Assembly (NCBI RefSeq): GCF_016907235.1
Contig: NZ_JAFBBO010000001.1
Span: 186,001 to 250,000 of the forward strand
Direction of reading: 5' to 3'
Source of the DNA: Oerskovia jenensis
Lineage (GTDB): Bacteria; Actinomycetota; Actinomycetes; Actinomycetales; Cellulomonadaceae
DNA length: 64,000 nucleotides
The notes beneath the pieces are model-generated. The model saw only the letters and a list, made by a program, of their open reading frames with translations, did not search any database and was not told the origin of the DNA. How positions within the stretch are numbered: the stretch's first letter is position 1; every line of letters starts with the position of its first letter. Positions 9,209 to 18,900 of this stretch are shown piece by piece. The position numbers were made by a program, and so were the translations under genes.

Positions 9209-9218
9209 CCCGCCGGTG

Positions 9219-9269
9219 CCCACAGCGCCCACAGCGCCCACAGCGGCCACGGGGCCGCTGGGGCCGCTG
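9219..9269 (+). terminator. Repeat-built hairpin after the PIM operon
   Basis: Three exact copies of the 9-mer CCCACAGCG (9219-9245) are followed by two copies of GGGCCGCTG (9252-9269). CAGCGGCC at 9241-9248 pairs perfectly with GGCCGCTG at 9253-9260 around a 4-nt loop. It lies 10 nt after the stop of the operon's last gene and is the likely transcription terminator, although no T-run follows. Confidence 0.55.
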
Positions 9270-9467
9270 GGACTCCGGTGCCTCTACCGCCTGCGGGGAC
9301 CGCTGGGCGTCGTGCCCGTGACCTGCGGGCGACCGACCGGCCAGGCCGGGCGGGGTGCCCGAAGGGTGGGCGGACCTCCGTAGAGTGGGGGGTGACGTGC
9401 AAGCATGTCGGCGGCGCGAGCGTGACCCCTGTTCGCGCGTCCCAACGTGAAGATTCGAGGTTTCGCG

Positions 9468-10391
9468 GTGTCCGTGGAGAATTCCGGCGAGAACAGCCCC
9501 CAGGTGACAGACGTCGTCGGCTCGGCCAAGGTCAAGCGCGGCATGGCCGAGATGCTCAAGGGCGGCGTCATCATGGACGTCGTCACGCCCGACCAGGCGA
9601 AGATCGCCGAGGACGCCGGCGCGGTGGCCGTCATGGCCCTCGAGCGTGTCCCGGCCGACATCCGCGCCCAGGGCGGGGTCTCGCGCATGAGCGACCCCGA
9701 CATGATCGACGGCATCATCGCGGCCGTCTCGATCCCCGTCATGGCCAAGGCCCGCATCGGCCACTTCGTCGAGGCGCAGGTGCTGCAGGCGCTGGGTGTC
9801 GACTACATCGACGAGTCCGAGGTCCTGACCCCGGCCGACTACGCCAACCACATCGACAAGTGGGCGTTCGACGCACCGTTCGTGTGCGGGGCGACGAACC
9901 TGGGCGAGGCCCTGCGCCGCATCACCGAGGGCGCGGCCATGATCCGCTCCAAGGGCGAGGCAGGCACGGGCGACGTGTCCAACGCGACCACGCACATGCG
10001 CACCATCCGCGGCGAGATCCGCCGCCTGACCTCCCTGCCCGAGGACGAGCTGTTCGTCGCGGCCAAGGAGCTCCAGGCCCCGTACGAGCTCGTCAAGGAG
10101 ATCGCCGCCACGGGCAAGCTCCCCGTGGTCATGTTCACCGCGGGCGGCATCGCGACCCCGGCCGACGCCGCGATGATGATGCAGCTCGGCGCCGAGGGCG
10201 TGTTCGTCGGCTCGGGCATCTTCAAGTCGGGCAACCCCGCCCAGCGTGCCGCCGCCATCGTCAAGGCCACCACGTTCTACGACGACCCGGCCGTCCTCGC
10301 GGACGTCTCGCGCGGCCTGGGCGAGGCCATGGTCGGCATCAACGTCGACGACATCCCCGTCCCGCACCGCCTCGCCGAGCGCGGCTGGTGA
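9468..10391 (+). CDS. pdxS: Pyridoxal 5'-phosphate synthase lyase subunit
   Basis: A 307-residue (beta/alpha)8 protein that makes PLP from ribose 5-phosphate, glyceraldehyde 3-phosphate and ammonia supplied by PdxT. Both active-site lysines are in their family contexts, [14 protein letters not shown] and [10 protein letters not shown], and the phosphate loop [10 protein letters not shown] is intact. I start at GTG 9468, which has GAGG 8 nt upstream; the earlier in-frame GTG at 9447 has no ribosome binding site. The partner pdxT is 0.9 kb downstream, separated by a NUDIX gene. Confidence 0.96.
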   Translation: MSVENSGENSPQVTDVVGSAKVKRGMAEMLKGGVIMDVVTPDQAKIAEDAGAVAVMALERVPADIRAQGGVSRMSDPDMIDGIIAAVSIPVMAKARIGHFVEAQVLQALGVDYIDESEVLTPADYANHIDKWAFDAPFVCGATNLGEALRRITEGAAMIRSKGEAGTGDVSNATTHMRTIRGEIRRLTSLPEDELFVAAKELQAPYELVKEIAATGKLPVVMFTAGGIATPADAAMMMQLGAEGVFVGSGIFKSGNPAQRAAAIVKATTFYDDPAVLADVSRGLGEAMVGINVDDIPVPHRLAERGW

Positions 10392-10449
10392 CCTCGCGGG
10401 CCGGTCGGGGAGTCCCGGAGCCCCGGGGCCACGCCCCCGTGACCTCCTC

Positions 10450-11109
10450 ATGACGAGCACCCCCGACCAGCCCGTCGGCCACGCCCCGACCGGGGCGGAC
10501 GCACCCGCTGCGCCCGCCCCGGCGCCGGCGGGCCCTGACGCGGAGCCCGGCACCGCCGAACAGGTGCCCCCCAGCACGCTCGGCCCCGACTGGGTCCTGG
10601 GCCCCGACGGCCTGCGCCACCGCCGCGGCGCCCGGGTCCTGCTCCTCGACGCCGCGCACCGGGTCCTGCTCGCGCGCGGCCACGACACCGACCAGCCCGA
10701 ACGCTCCTGGTGGTTCACCATCGGCGGCGGCATCGAACCGGGCGAGAGTGACCTCGACGCCGCGGTGCGCGAGGTCCGCGAGGAGACCGGGCTGCACCTG
10801 GACCCCGACACGCTCGAGGGGCCCGTGTGGACCCGCTCGGCCGTCTTCGACTTCTACCGCGAACGCTGCCGCCAGGACGAGGTCTTCTACCTCGCCCGCC
10901 TCACCCACCCCCAGGGCGAGCCCGCCCTGACCCGCGACGGCTGGACCGAGGTCGAGCACGACGTCGTCGACGAGATGCGCTGGTTCACACTCCCCGAGCT
11001 GCGCACCGTGACCATCGAGGTGTTCCCCGCCGGGCTGCCCGACCTCCTCGCACCGCTCCTCGACGGCTGGGACGGGCGCACCCGCCACCTCGGCGAGGCC
11101 ACCGAGTAG
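10450..11109 (+). CDS. NUDIX hydrolase
   Basis: A 219-residue NUDIX-domain protein. The full box G-x5-E-x7-R-E-U-x-E-E-x-G-U is present as GGIEPGE followed by REVREETGL, at about residues 98-120. The first 45 residues are Ala/Pro rich and likely disordered. The substrate cannot be read from the sequence. It lies between pdxS and pdxT, which suggests the three are expressed together; a link to B6 metabolism is inference only. The ATG at 10450 has no clear Shine-Dalgarno sequence, so the start is uncertain. Confidence 0.88.
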   Translation: MTSTPDQPVGHAPTGADAPAAPAPAPAGPDAEPGTAEQVPPSTLGPDWVLGPDGLRHRRGARVLLLDAAHRVLLARGHDTDQPERSWWFTIGGGIEPGESDLDAAVREVREETGLHLDPDTLEGPVWTRSAVFDFYRERCRQDEVFYLARLTHPQGEPALTRDGWTEVEHDVVDEMRWFTLPELRTVTIEVFPAGLPDLLAPLLDGWDGRTRHLGEATE

Positions 11110-11291
11110 ACCACCCGGCAACCCCCGCGCCCTGCCGCTCGGCAGCGCAGCGCAGCGCCACCGACCCGCCCCGGGGCGCGACCCGCCCCACGCCACCCCC
11201 GGGCCCGTTCGCACGCCGTACGCGCCGCCGTCGGGCCGCCCGCAGCCCCACGGATGGGCGGACGCCCGGGCGGCGGGCCGCGGGCGCCACG

Positions 11292-11297
11292 TACGAT
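11292..11297 (+). promoter_or_regulatory. -10 box TACGAT before pdxT
   Basis: TACGAT lies 8 nt before the pdxT GTG, and no Shine-Dalgarno sequence is present. This spacing would give a leaderless or near-leaderless pdxT mRNA. No convincing -35 box is visible. Confidence 0.4.
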
Positions 11298-11305
11298 GGG
11301 CGATC

Positions 11306-11962
11306 GTGAAACCGGTCATTGGAGTTCTCGCCCTGCAGGGCGACGTCCGCGAGCACGTGGCCGCCCTCGAGGTGGCCGGCGCTCGTCCCGTCACCGTGCG
11401 ACGCCCCACCGAGCTGGGCGGCCTCGACGGCCTCGTGCTCCCCGGCGGGGAGTCGACCACGATCGACAAGCTGCTGCGGATCTTCGAGCTGTTCGACCCG
11501 CTGCGCACCGCGATCGGGGCCGGGCTGCCCGTGTACGGGTCGTGCGCCGGCATGATCCTGCTCGCCGACCGCGTCCTGGGCGCCACGCACGACCAGCAGA
11601 CCCTCGGGGGGCTGGACGTCACGGTGCGCCGCAACGCGTTCGGGCGACAGGTCGACTCGTTCGAGTCGTCCGTCGAGATGACGGGCGTACCGGGCGGGCC
11701 CGTGCCCGCCGCGTTCATCCGCGCACCGTGGGTCGAGGACACCGGGCCCGGGGTCCAGGTCCTGGCCCGCACCCGCCACCGCGGCGCCGCCGCGCACGCG
11801 CGCTCCGGTGACGAGCCGGGCGCCGGTGCCGCCAGGACGGGTGACGCCGCAGGTAGAATCGTCGCAGTACGTCAGGGAACGTTGCTCGCCACCTCCTTCC
11901 ACCCCGAGATCACGGGCGATGCGCGGGTGCACGAGCTCTTCGTCGCAATCGTGAAGGAGTAA
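11306..11962 (+). CDS. pdxT: Pyridoxal 5'-phosphate synthase glutaminase subunit
   Basis: A class I glutamine amidotransferase of 218 residues that delivers ammonia to PdxS. The nucleophile is in [12 protein letters not shown] (about residue 80) and the His-Glu pair in SFHPEIT near the C-terminus. The N-terminal [12 protein letters not shown] and LPGGEST blocks are canonical. An insertion of about 20 Gly/Ala/Arg-rich residues (about 155-178, before GRIVAVRQG) is longer than in most homologues. yebC follows after 7 nt. Confidence 0.95.
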   Translation: MKPVIGVLALQGDVREHVAALEVAGARPVTVRRPTELGGLDGLVLPGGESTTIDKLLRIFELFDPLRTAIGAGLPVYGSCAGMILLADRVLGATHDQQTLGGLDVTVRRNAFGRQVDSFESSVEMTGVPGGPVPAAFIRAPWVEDTGPGVQVLARTRHRGAAAHARSGDEPGAGAARTGDAAGRIVAVRQGTLLATSFHPEITGDARVHELFVAIVKE

Positions 11963-11969
11963 CAGGGGT

Positions 11970-12728
11970 ATGTCAGGACACTCCAAGTGGGCTACGACCA
12001 AGCACAAGAAGGCCGTGATCGACGCCAAGCGCGGCAAGCTGTTCGCCAAGCTCATCAAGAACATCGAGGTCGCGGCCCGCACGGGCGGCGGGGACCTCGC
12101 CGGTAACCCCACGCTCTTCGACGCCGTCCAGAAGGCCAAGAAGTCCTCGGTGCCCAACGACAACATCGACCGCGCCCTCAAGCGCGGCTCGGGCCAGGAA
12201 GCCGGCGGCGCCGACTACCAGACGATCATGTACGAGGGCTACGGCACGGGCGGCATCGCCGTCCTCGTCGAGTGCCTCACGGACAACAAGAACCGTGCCG
12301 CCGCCGAGGTCCGCATCGCGTTCACGCGCAACGGCGGCCAGCTCGCCGACCCGGGCTCGGTGTCCTACCTGTTCTCCCGCAAGGGCGTCATCGTGGTCCC
12401 CAAGGAGGGCACCACCGAGGACGACGTCATGGAGGCAGTCCTGGAGGCGGGCGGCGAGGAGGTCACCGACGAGGGCGACACGTTCGAGATCCTCACCGAG
12501 GCCACGGACCTCGTCGCGGTGCGCACCGCGCTGCAGGACGCCGGCATCGAGTACGACTCCGCCGACGTCGTCTTCCACCCCTCCATGGAGGTCGAGGTCG
12601 ACGCCGAGGGCGCCCGCAAGATCCTGCGCCTCATCGACGCCCTCGAGGACAGCGACGACGTGCAGAACGTCTACGCCAACTTCACCGCGAGCGACGAGGT
12701 CATGGCCGAGCTCGAGAACGACGACTGA
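11970..12728 (+). CDS. yebC: YebC/PmpR family transcription or translation regulator
   Basis: A 252-residue YebC-family protein with the signature start [22 protein letters not shown] and the acidic C-terminal domain. Family members act as DNA-binding regulators or help ribosomes at difficult motifs. AAGGAG, inside the end of pdxT, is its ribosome binding site. The strong terminator after it ends the pdxT-yebC unit; ruvC starts just beyond. The order pdxT-yebC-ruvC is conserved in many actinobacteria. Confidence 0.95.
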   Translation: MSGHSKWATTKHKKAVIDAKRGKLFAKLIKNIEVAARTGGGDLAGNPTLFDAVQKAKKSSVPNDNIDRALKRGSGQEAGGADYQTIMYEGYGTGGIAVLVECLTDNKNRAAAEVRIAFTRNGGQLADPGSVSYLFSRKGVIVVPKEGTTEDDVMEAVLEAGGEEVTDEGDTFEILTEATDLVAVRTALQDAGIEYDSADVVFHPSMEVEVDAEGARKILRLIDALEDSDDVQNVYANFTASDEVMAELENDD

Positions 12729-12744
12729 CCCACCCCTGGTGTGA

Positions 12745-12784
12745 CGAAGGGCTCCCGCGTGCACGCACGCGTGGGAGCCCTTCG
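12745..12784 (+). terminator. Strong intrinsic terminator after yebC
   Basis: A 12-bp perfect stem CGAAGGGCTCCC/GGGAGCCCTTCG, extended inwards by GC-rich pairs. It lies between yebC and ruvC and should separate their transcription. Confidence 0.85.
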
Positions 12785-12813
12785 CCGTGGGCGGCCCGTG
12801 AGAAGGTGAGCGC

Positions 12814-13377
12814 GTGCGCGTGCTCGGAGTGGACCCAGGACTGACCCGTTGCGGTGTCGGCGTCGTCGACTCGCTGCCCGGCCGGCGCGCCCGCATGGTC
12901 GCGGTCGGGGTCCTGCAGAGCCCCCCGGACATGTCGGTGGACCTGCGCCTGCTCACCATCTCCCAGCGCCTGGACGCGTGGATGGACGAGCACGTGCCGG
13001 ACGTCGTGGCCGTCGAACGCGTCTTCGCCCAGCACAACGTCAGCACCGTCATGGGCACCGCCCAGGTCGCGGGCCTGGCGATGGTCGCCGCGGCCCGCCG
13101 CGGGGTGCCCGTCGCGATGCACACCCCGAGCGAGGTCAAGGCCGCCGTGACCGGGACCGGACGCGCCGACAAGATCCAGGTCCAGCGCATGGTCGCGCGC
13201 ATCCTCGAGCTCGCCGAGCTGCCCAAGCCCGCCGACGCCGCCGACGCCCTCGCCCTCGCGATCTGCCACCTGTGGCGCCCCGCGGGCGCCCTGCAGGGCG
13301 GCGACCGCCACCAGCTCACCCCCGCCCAGCGCGCCTGGGCCGCGGCCGAGCAGGCCTCGCGCGGCCCGCGCCGCTGA
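12814..13377 (+). CDS. ruvC: Crossover junction endodeoxyribonuclease RuvC
   Basis: A 187-residue Holliday-junction resolvase with RNase H-like fold. Catalytic acids are visible: Asp in [10 protein letters not shown] at the N-terminus, Glu in [17 protein letters not shown], and the Asp pair in [15 protein letters not shown]. The GTG start has GAAGG 7 nt upstream. It lies upstream of ruvA with a 189-nt gap containing a separate LexA-like box, so ruvC may have its own promoter; GAAGGT at 12802-12807 could act as either -10 box or ribosome binding site. Confidence 0.96.
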   Translation: MRVLGVDPGLTRCGVGVVDSLPGRRARMVAVGVLQSPPDMSVDLRLLTISQRLDAWMDEHVPDVVAVERVFAQHNVSTVMGTAQVAGLAMVAAARRGVPVAMHTPSEVKAAVTGTGRADKIQVQRMVARILELAELPKPADAADALALAICHLWRPAGALQGGDRHQLTPAQRAWAAAEQASRGPRR

Positions 13378-13504
13378 CCGGCCGCACCCCCGTGGGCACG
13401 AGGTCACGCGCCGCGTGCTGAGGCAGGACAGGAGCCGGGGTACCGCGCCCGACGGCGAGGCTCGCCCGGGCGGACCACCCCGCGTTGCTAGAGTGGCCCA
13501 GGAT

Positions 13505-13520
13505 TCGTACAGGTGTTCGG
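13505..13520 (+). promoter_or_regulatory. LexA-like SOS box upstream of ruvA
   Basis: TCGTAC-AGGT-GTTCGG matches 10 of the 12 fixed positions of the actinobacterial/Bacillus SOS box TCGAAC-N4-GTTCGA. It begins 10 nt after a -10-like TAGAGT (13489-13494), so LexA bound here would block the ruvAB start site. The gene it precedes is a known SOS target in other bacteria. Confidence 0.55.
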
Positions 13521-13566
13521 GACCGGTCGCACGTGGCCCGGCCCCGCGAGCAAGCATGGAGGCACA

Positions 13567-14205
13567 GTGATCGCTTCGCTGTCGGGCACGGTCGCGGACG
13601 TCCGTCTGGACCGAGCCGTCATCGACGTCGGAGGCGCCGGGGGAGCCGTGGGCTACCTCGTCCACGCGACCCCCGCGACGCTGTCCGCGCTGCGCGTGGG
13701 CGAGCCCGCCCGGCTGGCCACGAGCATGGTCGTCCGGGAGGACTCCTTCACGCTGTTCGGGTTCGCCGACGACGACGAGCGCGCCGTGTTCGAGGCCGTG
13801 CAGACCGTCAGCGGCGTCGGGCCGCGCCTGGCCCTGGCGATGCTCGCGGTCCACACCCCCGACGGCCTGCGCCGCGCCGTCGCGGGCGAGGACATCGCCG
13901 CGCTCATGCGCGTGCCCGGCATCGGGCGCAAGGGCGCCCAGCGCATCGCGCTCGAGCTCGGCGACAAGCTCGGGGCCCCCACAGGCACCGACCCGGACGC
14001 CGCGTCCGCCGTCGGCGGCGCCGTGGCCGACGACCAGCGCGACCAGGTCGTCCAGGCCCTCGTGGGCCTCGGGTGGAACCCCAAGGCCGCCGAGGACGCC
14101 CTCGCCACGGTCCTGACCCAGGCCGGGGCCGACGCCGTGGCCCCCGACGAGATCGCGGGCGCACTGCGCGCGTCGCTGCGCGTCCTGGGCGGCCCCCGTG
14201 GCTGA
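13567..14205 (+). CDS. ruvA: Holliday junction branch migration protein RuvA
   Basis: A 212-residue DNA-junction binding subunit of RuvAB. Order: N-terminal OB fold, two helix-hairpin-helix motifs ([12 protein letters not shown] and [20 protein letters not shown]), an Ala/Asp-rich linker, and a C-terminal RuvB-binding domain with [17 protein letters not shown] chose GTG 13567 because GGAGG is 6 nt before it. It overlaps ruvB by 8 nt. Confidence 0.95.
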   Translation: MIASLSGTVADVRLDRAVIDVGGAGGAVGYLVHATPATLSALRVGEPARLATSMVVREDSFTLFGFADDDERAVFEAVQTVSGVGPRLALAMLAVHTPDGLRRAVAGEDIAALMRVPGIGRKGAQRIALELGDKLGAPTGTDPDAASAVGGAVADDQRDQVVQALVGLGWNPKAAEDALATVLTQAGADAVAPDEIAGALRASLRVLGGPRG

Positions 14206-15331
14206 CTTCGACCGCGTCGGGTACGAGGAGGGGCACGAGCCGTTCACGTCCGAACGGATCGTGACCTCGACGGCCGACGACCTCGAACGCGCGGCCGAGG
14301 CCGCCCTGCGCCCACGTCGCCTCGAGGAGTTCGTCGGGCAGCTCGTCGTGCGCGACCAGCTCTCCCTCGTGCTCCAGGCCGCCCTCGCCCGCGGCGCGAC
14401 GCCCGACCACGTCCTGCTCTCGGGTCCGCCCGGCCTCGGCAAGACGACCCTCGCGATGATCATCGCGGCCGAGCTCGGCACCTCCCTGCGCGTCACGTCG
14501 GGTCCCGCGATCCAGCACGCGGGCGACCTCGCCGCAGTCCTGTCCTCCCTCGAGGAGGGCGAGGTCCTGTTCATCGACGAGATCCACCGCCTCGCCCGCC
14601 CCGCCGAAGAGCTGCTCTACGTCGCGATGGAGGACTTCCGGGTCGACGTCATCGTCGGCAAGGGGGCAGGGGCCAGCGCCATCCCGCTGTCCCTGCCACC
14701 GTTCACCGTCGTGGGCGCCACCACGCGCGCCGGACTCCTGCCCGCACCGCTGCGCGACCGCTTCGGCTTCACGGGCCACCTCGACTTCTACTCCGCCGAA
14801 GAGCTCGAGCGCGTCATCATCCGCTCGGCCGGGCTGCTCGGCGTCGAGATCAAGCACGCCGCCGCGCACGAGATCTCGGGCCGTTCGCGCGGCACGCCCC
14901 GCATCGCCAACCGGCTGCTGCGCCGCGTGCGCGACTGGGCGCAGGTCCGCGGCGACGGGACCATGGACCTGCGGGCGGCACGCTCGGCCCTGGAGGTCTA
15001 CGAGGTCGACGAGCTCGGCCTCGACCGCCTCGACCGGGCCGTCCTGGGGGCGCTGTGCACCCGGTTCGGCGGCGGACCAGTGGGCCTGAGCACGCTCGCG
15101 GTCACCGTGGGGGAGGAGTCCGAGACGGTCGAGACCGTCGCCGAGCCCTTCCTCGTGCGCGAGGGCCTGATCGGGCGCACCCCGCGCGGGCGCGTGGCCA
15201 CCCCCGCGGCCTGGGCCCACCTCGGGCTGACCCCGCCCGACCCGCTCACGCCCCGCGGACCGGGCGCCGGCCTCGGGCCGCGGACCGGCTCCGGGCGGTC
15301 GGGCGGAACCCTGTTCGACACGGGGGCCTAG
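14198..15331 (+). CDS. ruvB: Holliday junction branch migration ATPase RuvB
   Basis: A 377-residue AAA+ motor. Walker [10 protein letters not shown], Walker B FIDEIHR, sensor GATTRAG, and the C-terminal winged-helix region are all visible. The tail after LGLTPPD (about 340-377) is Gly/Pro rich and longer than in E. coli. The GTG start lies within the end of ruvA, so the two proteins are translationally coupled. The stop codon TAG is part of a TAGACT hexamer that could be another promoter element. Confidence 0.96.
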   Translation: MADFDRVGYEEGHEPFTSERIVTSTADDLERAAEAALRPRRLEEFVGQLVVRDQLSLVLQAALARGATPDHVLLSGPPGLGKTTLAMIIAAELGTSLRVTSGPAIQHAGDLAAVLSSLEEGEVLFIDEIHRLARPAEELLYVAMEDFRVDVIVGKGAGASAIPLSLPPFTVVGATTRAGLLPAPLRDRFGFTGHLDFYSAEELERVIIRSAGLLGVEIKHAAAHEISGRSRGTPRIANRLLRRVRDWAQVRGDGTMDLRAARSALEVYEVDELGLDRLDRAVLGALCTRFGGGPVGLSTLAVTVGEESETVETVAEPFLVREGLIGRTPRGRVATPAAWAHLGLTPPDPLTPRGPGAGLGPRTGSGRSGGTLFDTGA

Positions 15332-15375
15332 ACTGAGGGAATCTGAGCGGCGGAACTTCACGGCCGGACGGTTCG

Positions 15376-15404
15376 TTGGTGATCCGTACGCGTGCGCCTA
15401 GACT
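15376..15404 (+). promoter_or_regulatory. Promoter of the yajC-secDF unit
   Basis: -35 TTGGTG (15376-15381) and -10 TAGACT (15399-15404) with a 17-bp spacer. The start codon is 43 nt beyond the -10 box. A second CCTAGACTG occurs 70 bp upstream across the ruvB stop, without a good -35. Confidence 0.65.
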
Positions 15405-15447
15405 GCCGCGCAGATCCCAGCACAGAACAGGAACCGGTTACCCCGTC

Positions 15448-15882
15448 ATGGACTTCAGCCTCATTCTCATCCTCGCTCTCGCCGCCGGAGCGATGTTCCT
15501 CATGACCAACCGGTCGCGCAAGGCGCAGAAGGAAGCAGCCGCCTTCCGCACCAACCTGGCCCCCGGCCAGGAGGTCATGACCGGATCGGGCCTGTTCGGC
15601 ACCATCGTCGACGTCGACGAGGAGAAGGACATCATCACCATCGAGTCCACCCCCGGCACCCAGACGCGCTGGCTGCGTGCGGCGATCGCCAAGCTCGTCG
15701 ACCCGCCCGTCGAGGAAGAGGGCGTCGACGAGCTGGTCGAAGGCACCGAGAAGGACGCGGTCTACGGCGACGCGGACCAGATCTCCTCGGCGAACGACGA
15801 CGTCCTGGACGTCCCGGACGACCTGTCCGGGCTCACGGGCAAGCCGGGGGACAAGCGGGACGACGGCACCGACAGCAAGTGA
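15448..15882 (+). CDS. yajC: Preprotein translocase subunit YajC
   Basis: A 144-residue single-pass membrane protein that accompanies SecDF at the Sec translocon. It has one N-terminal transmembrane helix (FSLILILALAAGAMFLM) followed by the conserved RSRKAQKEAAAFR and GQEVMTGSGLFGTI blocks. The C-terminal 60 residues are acidic and poorly conserved. secD and secF follow, the standard order. A strong hairpin separates it from secD. Confidence 0.93.
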   Translation: MDFSLILILALAAGAMFLMTNRSRKAQKEAAAFRTNLAPGQEVMTGSGLFGTIVDVDEEKDIITIESTPGTQTRWLRAAIAKLVDPPVEEEGVDELVEGTEKDAVYGDADQISSANDDVLDVPDDLSGLTGKPGDKRDDGTDSK

Positions 15883-15886
15883 CACC

Positions 15887-15916
15887 ACGTCGCACCCCGA
15901 TCCCGGGGTGCGACGT
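15887..15916 (+). terminator. 13-bp hairpin between yajC and secD
   Basis: Perfect 13-bp stem ACGTCGCACCCCG/CGGGGTGCGACGT with a 4-nt loop, starting 5 nt after the yajC stop. No T-run follows. It could be a partial terminator or an mRNA-stability element setting yajC above secDF; secD has no obvious own promoter in the 49 nt that follow. Confidence 0.6.
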
Positions 15917-15964
15917 CGACCCGCGCCATCTCGCGATGTCGCGCGCACGAGAAGAGACGGATAG

Positions 15965-17776
15965 TTGGCCACCTCCAACACACGACGCGCCAGGCCCGTA
16001 CGCACCCTGGTGACCCTCGCTGTACTGATCCTCGCGCTGTTCGCGTCGATCTTCGCCGGCACCAAGTGGTCGGACGCGAGCATCACGCCCGGACTCGCCC
16101 TCGACCTGGAGGGCGGCACGCAGATCATCCTGACGCCGATCGCCTCCGAGGGTGAGGTCACCGACGAGACGATCACGCAGGCGATCAACGTGATCCGCCA
16201 GCGCGTCGACTCCTCAGGAGTCACCGAGGCGGAGATCACGAGCCAGGGCAAGAACATCGTCGTCGGTCTGCCCGGCACCCCGAGCGACGAGACGCTCGAC
16301 CTCGTGCGCAAGTCCGCGCAGATGCGGTTCCGCCCGGTCCTGACCGTCGGCGCCCCCGCCCCGGTGGTCTCCGAGACCCCGACCGACGCCCCCGCGGAGC
16401 CGGAGACCCCCGTCGTCCCCGCGAACCCGAGCGACCTCGCGCAGATCACCCCCGCGATCACCGCCGAGTTCGACGCGCTCGACTGCACCGACCCCAAGAA
16501 CCTCACGGGCGGACTGGGCGACGAGCCCGACGCGCCCCTGGTCACGTGCGCCGACGACGGCAGCGCCAAGTACATCCTGGGACCGGTCGAGATCGAGGGC
16601 ACCGAGATCTCCAACGCGAGCTCGGGCATGGGCACCACGGCGCAGGGCGTGAGCACCGGCCAGTGGGTCGTCAACCTCGAGTTCAACAACCAGGGCACCA
16701 AGGAGTTCGAGGAGACCACGAGCCGCCTCGTGTCCCTGCCCTCCCCGCAGAACGCGTTCGCGCTCGTGCTCGACGGGCTCGTCATCTCCGCCCCGACCGC
16801 GAACGACGTCATCAGGGACGGCAAGGCCGAGATCTCCGGCAGCTTCACGCGCGAGAGCGCCGCGCTCCTGGCCAACCAGCTCAACTTCGGCTCGCTCCCG
16901 CTGACCTTCGAGGTCCAGAGCGAGCAGCAGATCTCCGCGACCCTCGGTAGCGAGCAGCTCGAGAAGGGCCTCATCGCGGGCGCGATCGGCCTCCTGCTCG
17001 TCGTGATCTACTCGCTCTTCCAGTACCGGGCCCTGGGCCTGGTGACGGTCGCCTCGCTCGGCATCGCCGCCGTGCTCACCTTCGGGGTGATCCTGCTGCT
17101 GTCCTGGACGATCGGGTACCGCCTGTCGCTGCCCGGTGTCGCGGGCATCATCGTCGCGATCGGCATCACCGCGGACTCGTTCATCGTGTACTTCGAACGC
17201 ATCCGCGACGAGCTGCGCGACGGCCGCACCCTGAACTCGGCCGTCGAGAAGGGCTGGGACCGCGCCCGGCGCACCATCCTGGCCTCCGACGCGGTCAACT
17301 TCCTCGCCGCGGTCGTGCTCTACTTCCTGGCCGTGGGCGGCGTGCGCGGCTTCGCGTTCACGCTCGGACTGACGACCCTGATCGACCTCGTCGTCGTCTT
17401 CATGTTCACGCACCCGGTCATGCAGCTCCTCGCCCGGACCAAGTTCTTCGCGAACGGGCACCCGGCCTCGGGCCTGGACCCGCGCCGGCTCGGCGCGACC
17501 ACGCGCTACGCCGGACGTGGACGCGTCACGAGCCCCGGTGCCGCCGACGCGAAGGACGCACCGGTCACCGACGCGCCCGTCGACGAGCCCTTCGGCAGCC
17601 CCGCACGCGAGAAGGTCGGCGCCGGAGCGAGCCTCCACAGCACGAGCACGAGCACGGGCGAGGGGGGCCGGATGACGATCGCCGAGCGCCGCGCCGCGGC
17701 CCGCCGCGCTGCCGAGACCGACGCCACCACCACCGGCTCCTCGACCGAGGGCGACAAGAACGAGGAGAACCTCTGA
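15965..17776 (+). CDS. secD: Protein translocase subunit SecD
   Basis: A 603-residue membrane protein that uses proton motive force to pull substrates through SecYEG. It has an N-terminal transmembrane helix, the signature GLALDLEGGTQIILTP, a large periplasmic-type P1 domain with a Pro/Ala/Glu-rich insertion at about residues 125-150, then five transmembrane helices from about residue 335 with the GIAVLTFG-type and GITADSFIVYFERIRDE blocks. The C-terminal 90 residues are a hydrophilic tail not found in most homologues. It starts with TTG at 15965 and overlaps secF by one base. Confidence 0.95.
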   Translation: MATSNTRRARPVRTLVTLAVLILALFASIFAGTKWSDASITPGLALDLEGGTQIILTPIASEGEVTDETITQAINVIRQRVDSSGVTEAEITSQGKNIVVGLPGTPSDETLDLVRKSAQMRFRPVLTVGAPAPVVSETPTDAPAEPETPVVPANPSDLAQITPAITAEFDALDCTDPKNLTGGLGDEPDAPLVTCADDGSAKYILGPVEIEGTEISNASSGMGTTAQGVSTGQWVVNLEFNNQGTKEFEETTSRLVSLPSPQNAFALVLDGLVISAPTANDVIRDGKAEISGSFTRESAALLANQLNFGSLPLTFEVQSEQQISATLGSEQLEKGLIAGAIGLLLVVIYSLFQYRALGLVTVASLGIAAVLTFGVILLLSWTIGYRLSLPGVAGIIVAIGITADSFIVYFERIRDELRDGRTLNSAVEKGWDRARRTILASDAVNFLAAVVLYFLAVGGVRGFAFTLGLTTLIDLVVVFMFTHPVMQLLARTKFFANGHPASGLDPRRLGATTRYAGRGRVTSPGAADAKDAPVTDAPVDEPFGSPAREKVGAGASLHSTSTSTGEGGRMTIAERRAAARRAAETDATTTGSSTEGDKNEENL

Positions 17777-18894
17777 TGGCGCAGGGATTCGCCCAGTGGG
17801 GCAACGACCTCTACACGGGGCGCAAGTCCTACCAGATCGTCGGCCACCGCCGCCGCTTCTACATCGTCGCGATCGTCATGGTCGTGCTGTCGTTCGGGGT
17901 CCTGCTCACCAAGGGCTTCAACCTCGGCATCGACTTCCGCGGCGGCTCGGAGTTCGTCGTCTCCAACGTGAGCGACACCAGCCAGCAGCCCGCGATCGAC
18001 GCCGTGGCCGAGGTAGCACCCGACGAGGTCCCGCGCGTCACGACCGTCGGCGGCAGCGCAGTCCGCATCCAGACCGACCGCCTGACCGCGGACGAGGTCA
18101 CCGAGGTGCGCGACGCGCTCGCGGGGGCCTACTCCGTGACCGAGAACGACGTCACGACCGCGTTCATCGGCCCCAGCTGGGGCAAGGACGTCTCGCAGAA
18201 GGCCATCACCGGACTCATCGTCTTCCTGGCCCTCGTGGGCCTGGTCATGACGATCTACTTCCGCAACTGGCGCATGGCCGCGGCCGCGCTCATCGCGCTG
18301 TTCCACGACCTCATCATCACGGTCGGGATCTACGCGGCGATCGGCTGGGAGGTCACCCCCGCGACCGTGATCGGCTTCCTGACGATCCTCGGGTACTCGA
18401 TCTACGACACCGTCGTGGTCTTCGACAAGGTCCGTGAGAACACGCACGGCGTGCTCGACCAGACCCGCAGCACCTACGCCGAGCGTGCCAACCTGGCGGT
18501 CAACCAGACCCTCGTCCGGTCGATCAACACCTCGGTCGTGGCGCTGCTGCCCGTGAGCGCCATCCTGTTCATCGGCGCGTTCCTCCTGGGAGCCGGCACG
18601 CTGCGCGACATCTCGCTCGCGCTGTTCGTCGGCATGGCCGTCGGTGCCTACTCCTCGATCTTCCTGGCCACGCCCCTGGAGGTCACGCTGCGCGAGCGCG
18701 AGCCCGCCATCAAGGAGCACACCAAGAAGGTCCTCGAGAAGCGTGCGGCGCTCGTCGCACAGGCCACGGAGTCGACGGGCGGCGCGACGGACGACGCGGC
18801 GCTGGCCGCGGCCGGGGTCCAGGGCGGGGCCCAGCTCCAGCCGGGCTCCCACCAGGGCGTCAAGGCGCAGCCGCGACGCAAGCGGGGGCACTGA
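17776..18894 (+). CDS. secF: Protein translocase subunit SecF
   Basis: A 372-residue partner of SecD. Six transmembrane segments, the SecF signature FNLGIDFRGGSEF, and the conserved ILGYSIYDTVVVFDKVREN block are present. Its ATG shares the last base of the secD stop (TGATG). A basic C-terminal tail (QPRRKRGH) remains in the cytoplasm. apt follows after 6 nt. Confidence 0.95.
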   Translation: MAQGFAQWGNDLYTGRKSYQIVGHRRRFYIVAIVMVVLSFGVLLTKGFNLGIDFRGGSEFVVSNVSDTSQQPAIDAVAEVAPDEVPRVTTVGGSAVRIQTDRLTADEVTEVRDALAGAYSVTENDVTTAFIGPSWGKDVSQKAITGLIVFLALVGLVMTIYFRNWRMAAAALIALFHDLIITVGIYAAIGWEVTPATVIGFLTILGYSIYDTVVVFDKVRENTHGVLDQTRSTYAERANLAVNQTLVRSINTSVVALLPVSAILFIGAFLLGAGTLRDISLALFVGMAVGAYSSIFLATPLEVTLREREPAIKEHTKKVLEKRAALVAQATESTGGATDDAALAAAGVQGGAQLQPGSHQGVKAQPRRKRGH

Positions 18895-18900
18895 GCACCG

